A stretch of DNA of 64,000 bases from Limnephilus marmoratus (Eukaryota > Arthropoda > Insecta > Trichoptera > Limnephilidae). This document shows, one piece after another, positions 63,435-64,000 of the stretch; the first letter of the stretch is position 1; each line of letters starts with the position of its first letter. The stretch covers positions 56,586,665 through 56,650,664 of the forward strand of contig OU862906.1 in assembly GCA_917880885.1 (NCBI GenBank), read 5' to 3'. The notes beneath the pieces are model-generated. The model had not been told where the DNA came from. It saw nothing but the letters and a program-made list of their open reading frames with translations, and ran no database searches. A program made the translations under genes and the position numbers.

Positions 63435-63962
63435 GGTGTTAATGAAGAGTGGGTGGGTAAAGATAAAAAATGGTGTAAAATTTTGTACATTAATAATTTT
63501 TCAGTTCAGTGTTGCAAAAATCGCCCTTCTAATATTAAACCAGCTTTTTATACAAGAAATAATATCGGTAATTTTTTGAGAAATATAAAGATAAAGACCA
63601 TAAATTGACTAATTCCGGAATATATAAACTCAAATGAAATGATTGTCCCTCATTTTATATTGGAAAAAACAATTCGTAATTTTGAAATCAGAATCAAAGA
63701 TCATTTAAGGTGTCTTAATAATAATAATTTTTCTGAGTTCGCTAACCATATAATTGAAAATAATCATAGTTTTGAAAAAAATACGTGGAAAAAATATTCT
63801 TCATATTTATCATCAAGGAAAACGTATCTAAATGTTTTAACTTAGAAGCCTTAGAAATAAAAAAAAATCCCTTAAAAATAATGAATCTATTATCAACAAA
63901 CAAAAAATATTGTCTTATAGCCCAATCATGGATATGTTCCCCTACCCACCCACTCTTCATTA
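63435..63962. repeat. short inverted repeat around the PLE fragment
   Basis: TAATGAAGAGTGGGTGGG (about 63439-63456) is inverted as CCCACCCACTCTTCATTA (about 63945-63962). It may be part of inverted PLE terminal repeats; the outer part lies beyond the window edge. Confidence 0.5.
63520..63960 (+). pseudogene. PLE GIY-YIG endonuclease fragment, second copy
   Basis: The plus strand reads SNIKPAFYTRNNIGNFL (linker), then one base off NSGIYKLK, a TGA where the first zinc cysteine should be, NDCPSFYIG, KTIRNFEIRIKDHLRCLNN, NFSEFANHIIENNHSFEKN, and after another shift FNLEALEIKKNPLKIMNLL. It matches the copy at 36302-36646 over the nuclease and C-terminal tail. Two frameshifts plus the TGA make it inactive. 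The 3' end of this PLE lies outside the window. Confidence 0.82.
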
Positions 63963-64000
63963 TCTTCGGGTTTATCCTAGGTTTGACCAAAGCCTTCGGA

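Overview
The window looks like a gene-poor, repeat-dense stretch of an arthropod (most likely insect) nuclear genome. It is AT-rich, I see no bacterial-style operons and no convincing host protein-coding gene. It carries non-LTR retrotransposons with an endonuclease, a reverse transcriptase (RT) and a coiled-coil ORF1, several tRNA-derived SINE families, Penelope-like element (PLE) pieces with a GIY-YIG nuclease, a Helitron 3' end, and cut-and-paste DNA elements recognisable by their target-site duplications (TSDs). Pentamers of the insect telomere type (TTAGG) occur inside foldback repeats. I cannot name the species.

Layout. 1-3 kb: a YqaJ-like exonuclease fragment at the very start, small repeats, and an RT relic. 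3-8.5 kb: a second RT relic, two foldback elements made of 15-bp repeats, SINE-A and SINE-B copies (one SINE-B inside a SINE-A) and a third RT relic. 8.8-14.2 kb: five DNA elements with readable ends (hAT-type with another TIR element nested in it, Mutator-like, mariner-type, and one with perfect 16-bp TIRs), plus a CpG-rich island. 15-19.9 kb: LINE-1 (minus), split by a pogo/Tigger-type element. 20.7-21.8 kb: a 1-kb TIR element. 21.9-27.2 kb: LINE-2 (minus), almost intact, with one in-frame stop in ORF2. 27.9-28.9 kb: a degenerate IS630/Tc1/mariner transposase. 30-34 kb: LINE-3 (minus) and two palindromic hammerhead elements. 36-37 kb: a PLE 3' half with GIY-YIG and hammerhead-like motifs. 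39.9-40.4 kb: the 3' end of LINE-4, ending in a strong hairpin. 43-49 kb: a Helitron end, another hammerhead element inside an RT relic, SINE-A and a cluster of tRNA-derived SINEs. 50.4-52.1 kb: a piggyBac-type element carrying two SINE-B copies. 56-60 kb: RT relics, a hexanucleotide array, a foldback, SINE-A copies and an inverted-repeat composite. 62-64 kb: two SINE-B copies and a second PLE nuclease fragment running toward the window edge.

How they relate. SINE-B appears to have borrowed the 3' tail of a LINE-4-like element, including a paired hairpin with a compensatory base change, which suggests it is mobilised by that LINE's RT. The most unusual items are short (about 250-260 bp) elements built as inverted dimers of a hammerhead-ribozyme-like motif. 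Two of them have perfect 13-bp TSDs, and several sit inside older retroelement coding sequence. Their core motif recurs next to the PLE nuclease fragments, so PLE machinery is the obvious candidate for moving them.
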